Shown piece by piece: positions 37,841-46,928 of a DNA stretch of 64,000 bases (the stretch's first letter is position 1; the number at the start of each line of letters is the position of its first letter). The translations under genes were made by a program, and so were the position numbers. The notes below the pieces were generated by a model that worked only from the letters and a program-made list of their open reading frames with translations, was not told the origin of the DNA and ran no database searches. The DNA lies in assembly GCA_029940475.1 (NCBI GenBank), contig JAPYUT010000010.1, positions 1-64,000 on the forward strand. Direction: 5' to 3'. The DNA comes from Verrucomicrobiales bacterium. Its GTDB lineage: Bacteria; Verrucomicrobiota; Verrucomicrobiia; Verrucomicrobiales; DEV007.

Positions 37841-38734
37841 ATGACTTTCGCCATAATCACCGCAGTCCTGTTCGCCTTCTCGGCGATCTTTAACACGCGC
37901 ATCACCAAGTTGATGGACGCGCTGTTCGCCAATTTCTTTAGGCTACTCATTGCCTGCCTGATACTTGGACTGCTTACGGCAACCTTCCAACCTGAAAGCT
38001 TTCACCCTGAGGCATCTGCGTGGCTATTGTTAAGCGGAGCCATAGGATTCGGAATTGGCGATATCGCACTGTTTGCCGCCTTTTCAAGGATCGGTTCACG
38101 CCTTACTATCCTCATCAACTTCAGCCTTGGCGCAATTATAGGAGCATTGGCGGACTGGATGATTCTGGATGATTCGATAGGGGTGGAAAAATACCTGTCA
38201 ATTGTCATCATCCTAGGAGGGCTGGCAATTGCCCTGCTCAGTTCAAAGGGCAAGGGATCACGGCAGGGATCTTTCCGCTTCGGCATCATGGCAGCCCTGA
38301 TAGCGGGAGTGGGACAGGGCCTCGGCTCTTCTATCAGTCGTTATGCGGAACCTCTCGCCGAAGCCTCCGGAATTACTATTGGCGGTGTAAGTCAGGCATT
38401 CCAGAGGGTAACGGCCGGACTCTTTTGCCTTACTCTCGTCTGCCTGTGGAAATACTCCCGGAGAAAGTTTGCTCCCGCCGCTGCCAACAAAGCCACTATT
38501 GCCTGGTGGCTGGTGCTCGCAGCAATATTCGGTCCCGTGCTCGGGGTCAGTTGTTTTCAGCAATCACTGAAAACACTCACAAGCGGCGAAGCAATGGCCA
38601 TCACAGCAACAAGCCCGCTGCTTCTAATTCCACTGGCTTATTTCTTTGAAGGTGAACGCATACGGGCAGGATCTTTAATAGGCGCGCTGCTCGGCGTGGG
38701 CGGCGTCATTGCCATGGCACTAATCAGATCTTAA
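37841..38734 (+). CDS. EamA/DMT-family transporter
   Basis: A 297-residue product with about 10 TM helices in two EamA halves. The first starts MTFAIITAVLFAFSAIFNTRI and includes GIGDIALFAAFSRIG. The second includes ATSPLLLIPLAYFFEGERI and GALLGVGGVIAMALI. Members export metabolites, often amino acids or purines. The substrate is unknown. The final 15 bp overlap the end of the convergent glycosyltransferase gene. Confidence 0.9.
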   Translation: MTFAIITAVLFAFSAIFNTRITKLMDALFANFFRLLIACLILGLLTATFQPESFHPEASAWLLLSGAIGFGIGDIALFAAFSRIGSRLTILINFSLGAIIGALADWMILDDSIGVEKYLSIVIILGGLAIALLSSKGKGSRQGSFRFGIMAALIAGVGQGLGSSISRYAEPLAEASGITIGGVSQAFQRVTAGLFCLTLVCLWKYSRRKFAPAAANKATIAWWLVLAAIFGPVLGVSCFQQSLKTLTSGEAMAITATSPLLLIPLAYFFEGERIRAGSLIGALLGVGGVIAMALIRS

Positions 38735-39988
38735 CTCCAATTCCGGAGTAACATCCTCAGCAATTCTGGGAAGACCACGTGCCTCACGATAAATATCCTC
38801 AAGATTTCGTATTTGACTCTTGAATCCAAATTTACGACGAACCGAATCCGCCGCATTTATTGAGAATGCCTCGATGTCCTCCGGGCTCTCCATCAAATCC
38901 GTCAAGGCCTGAGCCAAGTCGTTAGGGCTGCGTTCTGCAACAAGGTATCCGTCCTCTCCGTGAGTAACGGCTTCTGGAATTCCACCGTGATAAGTAGCTA
39001 CCACCGGCAACCCGGCAGCCATTGCCTCAAGCATCGAATTAGGCACTCCCTCCTGATCATTCTCTTCAGTCAACTCACTGGGATGAAGGAAAATATGTGA
39101 TCGACTGTAGATATCCTGCAGATCTTTCTGCGGCAGCCATCCAAGCATTTCAACATGCTCCTCCAACCCGTGCCTGACAATAGCTCTCTTTATCTCGCCC
39201 ATGGCGGGACCGACTCCTGCCAAGGAATATTTCAACTTCGGCCATCGCTTAATTAACTGCCCCAGAGCCTCAAGAATAGTGAAAATCCCCTTCTTGGGAA
39301 TCAAGCGGCAAGCCTGCACCAGCCTCCAGCAACCATCCTGCGGCGGCGTTCTTCTCCTGAACACGATATCCTCAAGTGGGATTGGCGTGCGATTGAGCCG
39401 TAACTTCTCAGCCGGGCATCCCAGTTGGAGTAAGCGCTGAAGCAGTGATGTGCTCCGGCCCATGACCAACTGCGCCGAGTCAAACGCACTGCGCAAGCTC
39501 TCCACATAGCCCTCCCTGCTAATGAATTTAACCACATCCACCCCGTGGAAAGAAATCACGAACGGCACATTTGATGCCTGCAGCATCTTCAGGTACTTTA
39601 CTGCCTTGTGCCCATAGTAACAGTGCACAAGATCCGGTTTATGCTCATCAAGAAGATCCACCAGGTTGTAAGGATGATAATATTCATTGTCGCGACCAGC
39701 ACTGCCAATCGGTCGAGGGGGAGGCCAGCGCTTCACAATGTGCTTATACCAAAAACGTAAAAGAAAATTGCCACGCGGCCGCGGCCTGACCTGCTTTTGC
39801 ATCTCCACCAGATCCGCGCATGGAAACATCTCTAGATTGGCAACCTTCTCGGCAAATACAATATTCTGATGCTCCTGTAATCCGACTATCTGTCGGTAAA
39901 GGCTTTGCATTTCCGGCTTCAAATACGTTCCGCAGATGCTGGCAACCAGCACGCTTTCACTTGAGCTTGGATTGACGCTAATTGCCAT
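38720..39988 (-). CDS. Glycosyltransferase family 4 (GT-B), tandem paralog B
   Basis: Start ATG 39988 (MAISVNPSSSES...) is chosen; the frame open further upstream overlaps the preceding gene. The product is 422 residues. The N-terminal Rossmann half contains VPFVISFHGVDVVKF. The C-terminal donor-binding half has WRLVQACRLIPKKGIFTIL, GVGPAMGEIKRAI and the family's NSMLEAMAAGLPVVATYHGG with the E-x7-E-like region. It is likely cytoplasmic, building surface polysaccharide or LPS. It overlaps paralog A by 11 nt. Confidence 0.92.
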   Translation of the reverse strand: MAISVNPSSSESVLVASICGTYLKPEMQSLYRQIVGLQEHQNIVFAEKVANLEMFPCADLVEMQKQVRPRPRGNFLLRFWYKHIVKRWPPPRPIGSAGRDNEYYHPYNLVDLLDEHKPDLVHCYYGHKAVKYLKMLQASNVPFVISFHGVDVVKFISREGYVESLRSAFDSAQLVMGRSTSLLQRLLQLGCPAEKLRLNRTPIPLEDIVFRRRTPPQDGCWRLVQACRLIPKKGIFTILEALGQLIKRWPKLKYSLAGVGPAMGEIKRAIVRHGLEEHVEMLGWLPQKDLQDIYSRSHIFLHPSELTEENDQEGVPNSMLEAMAAGLPVVATYHGGIPEAVTHGEDGYLVAERSPNDLAQALTDLMESPEDIEAFSINAADSVRRKFGFKSQIRNLEDIYREARGLPRIAEDVTPELELRSD

Positions 39989-41132
39989 GCTGTAATTGCA
40001 TCGCCTCTCTGTAGACTTCTTCCAACTTGGCGACCTGAACAGAGCGCTCGAAGTTTTCCTGCATCGAGCGAGAAGCACATCGCCCCATTTCCGACCATAC
40101 ATGCGGTGTCTTCACCAAAGAACGAAGACCATCCAGCAGGGCATCAACATCACGCTCAGCAGACAATAATCCTGTTCTGCCGTGTTCGACGGCTTCAGGA
40201 ATTCCACCATGCCGTGTTGCCACGACCGGCAACCCGGTCGCCATCGCCTCAAGCATGGAGTTGGGAATCCCCTCCTGGTTGAAATCAGCAGTCATATTGC
40301 TCGGGTGAAGAAATATATGGCTCCGCCCATACAGCTCGCAAAGTTCTTTTTCGCTAAGGAAGCCGGCAAAGTCCACAGCCCCACCAATCCCGAGTTCATT
40401 CGCAAGTTTCCTCATCGGTTCCTGCAACGGCCCCTCTCCCGCAATCGTAAATCGAGCTCTAGGATAATCAGCAGAAAATCCTGCAAAAGCCTTTAGAGCA
40501 GTATCGATTCCCTTCTTCTCAACCAGTCGGCATGCCTGCACCAGACGCCACTCCTCCTTAGCGGGAACCTCACGTTGATTGAAAGAAAAATTCTCCAGAG
40601 GAATGCCCGTGCGATTCATGCGAAAGCGCTCTTCAGGCAAGCCAAGGGCAAGCATGCCCTCTTTCAGTGAATTCGATCTTCCCATTGCAAGCGGCACGGT
40701 CCGCAGCAATTCTTTCAGATTATCCAGGTATCCTGGCCTGTCCTCGCGCGGTTGAATGTCCATACCGTGAAAGGAAACCACAGTGGGCTTTGGCCAGTGC
40801 TTTATGAACGGCAGAAGATGAACCCCGGTATGGCCAAAGTAGACATGCATGAGGTCAGCACGGCGACACTCAAGCAAGCGCGCAAGCACCCCATATTCAC
40901 CCCGGTAAACAATCGACGGTTCATTTTTGATATACTTAAGCCAAAAGCGACGGATGAAGTTACCGCCTGCCGCAGGAGCAATCTCCAGGTCAGCAAAGGG
41001 AAAAACATCATCATTTTTCCTCTCCCTGCAGATCACAAAGGTTTTAAACTCAGTTAATCCCGTTACCTGTCGATAGATGTGCAACATCTCCGGCTTAAGG
41101 AACGTCGAGCAATAACTCGCTACAGTGAACAT
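39978..41132 (-). CDS. Glycosyltransferase family 4 (GT-B), tandem paralog A
   Basis: A 384-residue product clearly paralogous to the next gene. Shared blocks include VASYCSTFLKPEM versus VASICGTYLKPEM, WRLVQACRLVEKKGIDTAL, SHIFLHPSNMTADFNQEG, and NSMLEAMATGLPVVATRHGG. KPTVVSFHGMDIQ marks the N-terminal half. Both lack TM segments. A tandem duplication with later divergence is inferred. Transfer of successive sugars to one glycan is plausible, given the LPS gene hldD elsewhere in the window. obgE lies downstream on neither side of this operon but 37 bp upstream, on the same strand. Confidence 0.92.
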   Translation of the reverse strand: MFTVASYCSTFLKPEMLHIYRQVTGLTEFKTFVICRERKNDDVFPFADLEIAPAAGGNFIRRFWLKYIKNEPSIVYRGEYGVLARLLECRRADLMHVYFGHTGVHLLPFIKHWPKPTVVSFHGMDIQPREDRPGYLDNLKELLRTVPLAMGRSNSLKEGMLALGLPEERFRMNRTGIPLENFSFNQREVPAKEEWRLVQACRLVEKKGIDTALKAFAGFSADYPRARFTIAGEGPLQEPMRKLANELGIGGAVDFAGFLSEKELCELYGRSHIFLHPSNMTADFNQEGIPNSMLEAMATGLPVVATRHGGIPEAVEHGRTGLLSAERDVDALLDGLRSLVKTPHVWSEMGRCASRSMQENFERSVQVAKLEEVYREAMQLQHGN

Positions 41133-41169
41133 CTTTACAAGTGATCGATAAATTCGCCGCCAACTCTCA

Positions 41170-42219
41170 TTAGCTGACCCGGGAGCCTATAATCCTCCCA
41201 AGTCGAGCCTTCAACTCATCAATGCCATCCCCTTGCTCTGCAGATATAGGGATAATCTCTGCCCTTGGAAACCGCGACTTAAGCTCCAGTAATCGCTGTT
41301 CCGCACCGTGTAGATCCATTTTATTTGCAACAACCAGCCACGGCCTCGTCGCCAGTTCCTCATTATAAAGTCTAACCTCCTTGCGCAAGGTTTGCAGTTC
41401 CTCAATCGGGTCACGCACTTCACTTCCGGCAACATCCACCACAAAAAGCAATAATCGGCACCGCATTATATGACGCAAAAAATCATGTCCCAGTCCAACA
41501 TTCTCGTGCGCGCCCTCAATTAAGCCGGGAATGTCCGCCACGGTAGCTCTGGAGAATCCGCTGAATTCCACAACCCCGACTGATGGTTGCAATGTCGTGA
41601 ACGGATAACTCGCCACCTTCGGCTTAGCCTCCGATAGCGCCCCGAGAAGCGTGGATTTTCCCGCATTTGGAAAGCCCACTAAGCCCGCGTCGGCGATCTT
41701 GCGAAGCTCCAGAAAGAAATACCCAGCATCCCCAGGGGTTCCCGGCGTAAATTCCTGAGGAGTCTGGTTGGTTGATGACTTGAAATGGATATTACCCTTG
41801 CCTCCAATCCCGGCCTTGACGATCACGCAACGCTCACCTTCGGCAGCAAGGTCTGCAACCATGTCCAGTTGCTCCTCGGGATTATCGACCCCCTCTCCCT
41901 TGTCGGGTGAGCGGAAAACCATGGTTCCAGGAGGCACCTTAATCAATAAATCCTTTCCGGAGCGTCCCTTCTTCTGGCGCCCTCCACCATTTCCACCATT
42001 CTCTGCTGTCAAGCGGGACTGGAAAAACAAATGTGTAAGATTGTCGGTATCCGTTGCCGCCTCGAGAACAACATCACCGCCGTCACCACCATCACCGCCA
42101 TCAGGCCCCCCTTTAGGCACATACTTCTCGCGCCGAAAATGAACAACGCCATTCCCGCCATCTCCGGCGCGGGCGAAAACCCGTATATGGTCGACAAACT
42201 GGCGTTTTTTCAAGCTCAC
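41170..42219 (-). CDS. obgE: GTPase Obg/CgtA
   Basis: A 349-residue product; GTG 42219 gives MSLKKRQFVDHIRVFARAGDG. The N-terminal Gly-rich Obg fold (about 1-165) carries the repeats GGPDGGDGGDGGDVV. The G domain has GFPNAGKSTLL (G1), DIPGLIEGAHENVGLGHDFL (G3 and beyond) and ANKMD (G4). Obg proteins bind the large ribosomal subunit and act in its assembly and in stress responses. The C-terminal OCT domain of longer forms is absent. It is followed by the glycosyltransferase pair on the same strand. Confidence 0.97.
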   Translation of the reverse strand: MSLKKRQFVDHIRVFARAGDGGNGVVHFRREKYVPKGGPDGGDGGDGGDVVLEAATDTDNLTHLFFQSRLTAENGGNGGGRQKKGRSGKDLLIKVPPGTMVFRSPDKGEGVDNPEEQLDMVADLAAEGERCVIVKAGIGGKGNIHFKSSTNQTPQEFTPGTPGDAGYFFLELRKIADAGLVGFPNAGKSTLLGALSEAKPKVASYPFTTLQPSVGVVEFSGFSRATVADIPGLIEGAHENVGLGHDFLRHIMRCRLLLFVVDVAGSEVRDPIEELQTLRKEVRLYNEELATRPWLVVANKMDLHGAEQRLLELKSRFPRAEIIPISAEQGDGIDELKARLGRIIGSRVS

Positions 42220-42297
42220 CCAATCGAACGAAACTGCGCCGCGGTCAAGTCCCGCTGCATAGAGTGTTTCGATTGGATTGTCCGCACTATCTGTTTA

Positions 42298-44184
42298 ATG
42301 TTCATGCCAATGAAAAATTTCATCGTTCCGATTGCCCTCATTACTGCTCTCAGTGCCTCTGGTCTTCGCGCTCAGGACCCTCTGCCTTTTGGCAAAAACT
42401 TCCCGAACCTTGACGGCATAGCAACGGGAAAATGGTGGTTAAAAAGTCCCGCTCCACCTTCCAATCCAAATAGGAAGAAAAAACAGAAGCGATTCATCAA
42501 CGTTGATGTGCCGCGCGATCAGGTTGTCGCTTTTGCCGTCTATACCCACGAAAACCGGAGCCTGAAGTTAACTGCCCAGCTTTACCCGCTGAAACCCGGC
42601 GAACCCCGCACTGCAAGACTGGAGTTCAAAGACGGAGAAAAATGGAAACTGGCAAGCTCATCTGCCGTTCACGAACTCGGCTGGAGCGCACACTTCCGTG
42701 TTGATGAATGGGATAACAGCAAAGATGTGCCTTATCGTGTCCGGCACGGCGCAAACGCAATATTCAGCGGGTTGATCCGCAAGGACCCAGTCGACAAGGA
42801 TGAAATCATCGTGGCTAATCTTTCCTGCAATTCAAGTCGTACGCCCGGTGAACGGCCCCAAATAATTAAGAACCTGCTGCTAGCCAATCCCGATCTACTG
42901 TTCTTTGCCGGCGACCAGACCTATCACCACACACAACATACTGCCGGCTGGATTCAGTTCGGGCTGCAATTTCGGGAATTGCTCAAAGATCGACCGACCA
43001 TAACCATCCCCGACGATCATGACATTGGTCAGGGAAACCTCTGGGGGGAAAACGGCATCAAGGCAAGTAGCACCGCCGGCCACTCAGGCGGGTATTTCTA
43101 CCCCGCAAAATACGTTAATATGGTACAGCGCCAGCAGACCTGGCACCTGCCTGATGCTTACGACCCGAAACCCGTTGAGCGTGACATCACAGTATATTAC
43201 ACCCGACTCCGGGTTGGCGGTATAGATTTTGCAATCATTGAAGATCGTAAGTTTAAAAGCGGCCCGAACGGGAAAATTCCAAAAATGGGGCCGCGACCAG
43301 ACCACATCAATAATCCGAAGTATAATAGGAAAAGTGTTGATACTCCCGAACTTAAACTGCTTGGAGAGCGGCAACTCAAATTCCTGCACCAATGGGGACA
43401 GGACTGGAGTGGATCCATGATGAAAGTCGTATTGTCACAGACCGCCTTCTGTGGTGCTGTTCACCTCCACGGAAGCCCAAAGAACCGACTCCTTGCCGAC
43501 CTGGACTCAAACGCCTGGCCTCAAACCGGGCGAAATAATGCGCTGAGGGAAATTCGCCGGGCATGGGCTACACACCTGTGTGGAGACCAGCACCTCGGCG
43601 TTGTCGTTAAACATGGAATCGAATCACCGGGCGATGGCCCGATGGCCTTTACCAGTCCGGCACTGGTCAACACAATATACGGTCGCTGGTGGCATCCTCT
43701 CGGAGAAAAACCAGGAGCCAATGCAGCGGCCAACAGCCCCCTGCCATGGACCGGTGACTACCTGGACGGGCTTGGCAATCACCTCCGCATGATAGCATAC
43801 GCCAATCCAAAGGACCGCAATGATCCCAAGCAGCGTGCCGACGGTTACGGCATAGTTCGCTTCAACAAAGCCAATGATACCATTACGTTTGAATGCTGGC
43901 CCCGCTTCTCTGATTCATCGAAAGGCGAGAGGGAACAATTCCCGGGCTGGCCCATCTCTTTCATTTACAGGGAAAATGACGGTAGAACGGTTACCGACAA
44001 GTTGCCGGCGATAAAGAAAAACGGAGTGATTCAGGTAATCAACGAAACCAACTCGGAAATACTCTACACCATCCGCGCCAGGGCAGGGTTCCGTCCCCCC
44101 GTATACAGCAAGAGCACTTATACCGTCAAATTTGGCAGTAACATCCCAGAAAAAATCATTCTCAGTGGACATTCGGCAGGCTAA
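42298..44184 (+). CDS. PhoD-like metallophosphatase, exported
   Basis: The start is set at ATG 42298 (alternatives 42304 and 42310); the frame remains open to 42031, but that stretch is antisense to obgE. The signal peptide NFIVPIALITALSASGLRA is followed by a mature domain of about 600 residues. An N-terminal beta domain comes first. The phosphatase core has LLFFAGDQTYHH, TIPDDHDIGQGNLWGE and THLCGDQHLGV, all metal-ligand motifs of PhoD-like enzymes. It is larger than and clearly distinct from the PhoD-like gene at the left edge. It is probably a periplasmic or extracellular phosphoesterase of unknown substrate. Confidence 0.88.
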   Translation: MFMPMKNFIVPIALITALSASGLRAQDPLPFGKNFPNLDGIATGKWWLKSPAPPSNPNRKKKQKRFINVDVPRDQVVAFAVYTHENRSLKLTAQLYPLKPGEPRTARLEFKDGEKWKLASSSAVHELGWSAHFRVDEWDNSKDVPYRVRHGANAIFSGLIRKDPVDKDEIIVANLSCNSSRTPGERPQIIKNLLLANPDLLFFAGDQTYHHTQHTAGWIQFGLQFRELLKDRPTITIPDDHDIGQGNLWGENGIKASSTAGHSGGYFYPAKYVNMVQRQQTWHLPDAYDPKPVERDITVYYTRLRVGGIDFAIIEDRKFKSGPNGKIPKMGPRPDHINNPKYNRKSVDTPELKLLGERQLKFLHQWGQDWSGSMMKVVLSQTAFCGAVHLHGSPKNRLLADLDSNAWPQTGRNNALREIRRAWATHLCGDQHLGVVVKHGIESPGDGPMAFTSPALVNTIYGRWWHPLGEKPGANAAANSPLPWTGDYLDGLGNHLRMIAYANPKDRNDPKQRADGYGIVRFNKANDTITFECWPRFSDSSKGEREQFPGWPISFIYRENDGRTVTDKLPAIKKNGVIQVINETNSEILYTIRARAGFRPPVYSKSTYTVKFGSNIPEKIILSGHSAG

Positions 44185-44299
44185 TCTGCATTCACTCCAC
44201 CTCTGAGGTTGATTTTAATAGTTATCCCGCTGGCCGGTATTCCGTTTTTATCAATGCTTCTATAGATTATTATATATAGCCACTATAACATGTATGATA

Positions 44300-44321
44300 A
44301 ATATCTATTCGCGTAGATATT
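44300..44321. repeat. AT-rich inverted repeat AATATCTA-TTCGCG-TAGATATT
   Basis: A perfect 8-bp stem with a 6-nt loop in the AT-rich 195-bp gap between the PhoD-like gene and the BamD-like gene. No T-tract follows. It could be a dyad operator or a weak hairpin at the start of the envelope gene cluster. Confidence 0.4.
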
Positions 44322-44379
44322 ATAAGATTGAATCGTTAGGGTATCTTGATTTTCTGGATTGACGCCTGTAGCATCAAAA

Positions 44380-45543
44380 ATGCTGTATCCTGGTTCTGCG
44401 CGCCTTTTTTTCCCCATTTTCGCAATAACCTGTTCGCTCTTTATCCATTCTGCTGACGGACGTTTTTTTGATCTCTTTAAAAATGACCTTAACCGTATTC
44501 CAGACTCAGCTGATTTGCTGCGACAGGAAAATCAATCACGTGCTGATTTAGATAAAGCTCTCAATTACGAATCCCAGGGGAATATTGGCAAGGCCTTGTC
44601 ACTGCATAAGGCAGTTGTCCGTTATTATCCCCTCACCACAGCGGCCTCAAAGAGTCAATTCAAAATAGGCGTACTTTACCGGGCACAGGAAAAACCCGGG
44701 AAGGCATTTGACGCATTCCAGAAGTTCATTGAAACCTACACAGGCGACCCGGCGTTCAGTGATGCTGTCCGCTATCAGTACGAGATCGCACAAGGGGGAC
44801 AAGCCGGAGATTACAAGAAGAAGATCTTCTCCATCATTCCACGCAAAACTCAGGTTTCCGACTTGCTCAAATGGCACGGTAAAATTATTGCCAATGCCCC
44901 ACATTCTGAATACGCCCCTCTCTCACAATTCGCAATTGCTGAGATTTACGAAAAGGACAACAAAACCTCGATGGCAATCGGCGCCTATCAGGCCCTAGTT
45001 GACAAATATCCCCGCCATCAAAAATCCGCAGATGCTCAATTCAAAATCGGTGCCATTAGTAAGAGTGAAATCAACAGAGGCAGCCAGGATCACGCCAATA
45101 TTACATCTGCACGTGATGCCATGGAAGATGTCATTGTGGCCTACCAGGACAGTGACCGTGCACAGCAGGCCCATGAAGCACTGGCACAGTTTGATTTAAT
45201 TGAAGCTTCCCGACTCTACGAAATCGGGCGTTTTTACGAAAATCAAAACCAATACCGAAGTGCTATTATCTACTACCAGAAAGTTATGAAATTCCCCGGG
45301 TCTAAACACCTCGCTGAGGCCCGACAGCGACATGCCGATCTGCTTATCAAAATTGCGCCATTAAAAACAGCAACCCCGCAAGTTAAGGCTGGTGAACCAA
45401 GGCAACCTGTTCCGGTAAAGTTGAAGGATTTTGCCCGCAAGTTAAGGATACTAACCAAACCTGTCACAACCGAGACGACTTTACCCAAGGCCGCTACTCC
45501 GCCGGTCAATCCCACCACCGCCAATCCACAACCTTTACCTTAG
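44380..45543 (+). CDS. BamD-like outer-membrane assembly TPR protein
   Basis: ATG 44380 is preferred over TTG 44359; the product is 387 residues. The signal peptide LFFPIFAITCSLFIHSADG has no lipobox Cys after it, unlike classic BamD lipoproteins. Five or more TPR-like repeats follow, including ALSLHKAVVRYYPLTTAAS, AFDAFQKFIETYTGDPAFSD, AIGAYQALVDKYPRHQKSAD and AIIYYQKVMKFPGSKHLAEA. Together these are the YfiO/BamD arrangement. The C-terminal tail is Pro/Thr-rich. It sits directly upstream of an LptE-like gene, which supports a role in outer-membrane biogenesis. BamD identity is probable, not certain. Confidence 0.82.
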   Translation: MLYPGSARLFFPIFAITCSLFIHSADGRFFDLFKNDLNRIPDSADLLRQENQSRADLDKALNYESQGNIGKALSLHKAVVRYYPLTTAASKSQFKIGVLYRAQEKPGKAFDAFQKFIETYTGDPAFSDAVRYQYEIAQGGQAGDYKKKIFSIIPRKTQVSDLLKWHGKIIANAPHSEYAPLSQFAIAEIYEKDNKTSMAIGAYQALVDKYPRHQKSADAQFKIGAISKSEINRGSQDHANITSARDAMEDVIVAYQDSDRAQQAHEALAQFDLIEASRLYEIGRFYENQNQYRSAIIYYQKVMKFPGSKHLAEARQRHADLLIKIAPLKTATPQVKAGEPRQPVPVKLKDFARKLRILTKPVTTETTLPKAATPPVNPTTANPQPLP

Positions 45544-45628
45544 GAATTTTTGCTGCCTTGCTCCATGTGGAGGAAAGAAAGAATTGACCTCCCGGTAACT
45601 TCCTAATCCTAAAGCTAATTTTAATAGT

Positions 45629-46150
45629 ATGAATTTCATCCGCTTCTGCGCAGTATCCGGCTTGAGCATGTCCATTGTAATCGGTAGCGGTTGTGCCGGT
45701 TATCGCCTTGGTTCGGTGAAGCCAGTCACCCTCTCGCACATCAATACAATCGCAATACCGACATTTAAGAACGAGACGCTTAAGCAACGCAGTCAGGTCT
45801 TGGTTGCCAACGAAGTAATCAAGCAGGTTCAACAAGACGGGAGTTATGCAGTCGGCACCCTCTCCTCAGCAGATGCCGTCCTGCACGGGGCAATTAAGGA
45901 CGTAAGGCGACGACAACTCCGTTCCAGCCGAACAGACACACTGCGCACCCGTGAGATTCAAATTATCATCGAAATAACATATTCCCTGGAAGACTCGAAA
46001 ACCGGAGCAATTCTACTGCAAGGTCGGGTAACCGGGCGAGCAGGAGCCTACCTTGACCCTAATTTTCAACTTACTGAACGCCAAACCCTTCAGCTGGCTG
46101 CTAAAAATGCCGCCAAGTCACTGGCAACCCGACTTAGCGAGGGCTACTAG
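45629..46150 (+). CDS. lptE: LptE-like LPS-assembly lipoprotein
   Basis: A 173-residue product with signal peptide and lipobox IGSGCAGY, giving acylation on Cys22. The mature part, YRLGSVKP ... INTIAIPTFKNETLKQRSQ, then ADAVLHGAIKDVRRRQL and TGRAGAYLDPNFQLTERQTL, matches the LptE fold as found in Bacteroidota, Chlamydiota and Verrucomicrobiota. LptE plugs the LptD translocon that inserts LPS into the outer membrane. It sits between the BamD-like gene and rsmI. Confidence 0.82.
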   Translation: MNFIRFCAVSGLSMSIVIGSGCAGYRLGSVKPVTLSHINTIAIPTFKNETLKQRSQVLVANEVIKQVQQDGSYAVGTLSSADAVLHGAIKDVRRRQLRSSRTDTLRTREIQIIIEITYSLEDSKTGAILLQGRVTGRAGAYLDPNFQLTERQTLQLAAKNAAKSLATRLSEGY

Positions 46151-46168
46151 CCCAATCATAGCAGCTAG

Positions 46169-46894
46169 ATGGAACAGCCAACCGGCACCCTGTCAATTGT
46201 ATCCACTCCCATCGGCAATCTCGCAGACATTTCCAACCGTGCCATTGACTGCCTTCAAAACGCTGATTTAGTTGCCTGTGAAGACACACGCCACAGTGGA
46301 ATACTTTTCCGGGCACACGACATCAGCACTCGACGTATAAGTCTCCACCGGCACAATGAAGCATCCCGCAGTGAACAAATCCTTGGTATGCTTGCTGAGG
46401 GCAAGCACATTGCCTATATATCGGATGCGGGAACACCTCTTGTATGCGACCCTGGTGCACGTCTTGTTCATCTGGCTGCCTCAGCCAACAACAACATCCA
46501 GGTAATCCCCGGCCCCTGCGCTGTAATTGCGGCTCTGGCCGGCTCCGGCTTCCCCGCTGATCGATTCTACTTCGGCGGCTTCCTCTCCACAAAAAAAATA
46601 GCACGTACGCGAGAACTTGAGCATGCCCTGACACGGGAGGAAACCAGTGTCTTCTTCGACTCCCCCCACCGAATTGAATCCACTTTGGGTATTATCAACG
46701 ACCTTGATCCCTTACGCCCTCTGGTTATCGGTCGTGAACTTACCAAAAAATTTGAAGAATTCAGGCGGGGAAGTGCCCAATCTCTTGTCGAGAAATTTCG
46801 TCAGAAGCGGCACAAAGGGGAAATCGTTCTCATTCTCAGCGGAACACGCATTCCGAGCTGGATGAAACCACACGTAACTGATAATGCTGGGTAA
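46169..46894 (+). CDS. rsmI: 16S rRNA (cytidine(1402)-2'-O)-methyltransferase
   Basis: A 241-residue tetrapyrrole-methylase-fold protein. GTLSIVSTPIGNLADIS at the N-terminus, CEDTRHSGILF, SDAGTPLVCDPG and GRELTKKFEEFRRG are the RsmI signatures. It methylates the 2'-OH of C1402 in 16S rRNA. It is shorter than E. coli RsmI (286 aa), mostly at the C-terminus. It starts 18 bp after the LptE-like gene and is probably cotranscribed with it. Confidence 0.95.
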   Translation: MEQPTGTLSIVSTPIGNLADISNRAIDCLQNADLVACEDTRHSGILFRAHDISTRRISLHRHNEASRSEQILGMLAEGKHIAYISDAGTPLVCDPGARLVHLAASANNNIQVIPGPCAVIAALAGSGFPADRFYFGGFLSTKKIARTRELEHALTREETSVFFDSPHRIESTLGIINDLDPLRPLVIGRELTKKFEEFRRGSAQSLVEKFRQKRHKGEIVLILSGTRIPSWMKPHVTDNAG

Positions 46895-46928
46895 TAGCCA
46901 AATGCTCTGACAACAGAGCCCTTCTCCA

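Noticed and set aside
42031-42297. Upstream extension of the second PhoD-like gene
   Set aside because: It is antisense to the 5' part of obgE. The signal peptide begins only at about 42298-42310.
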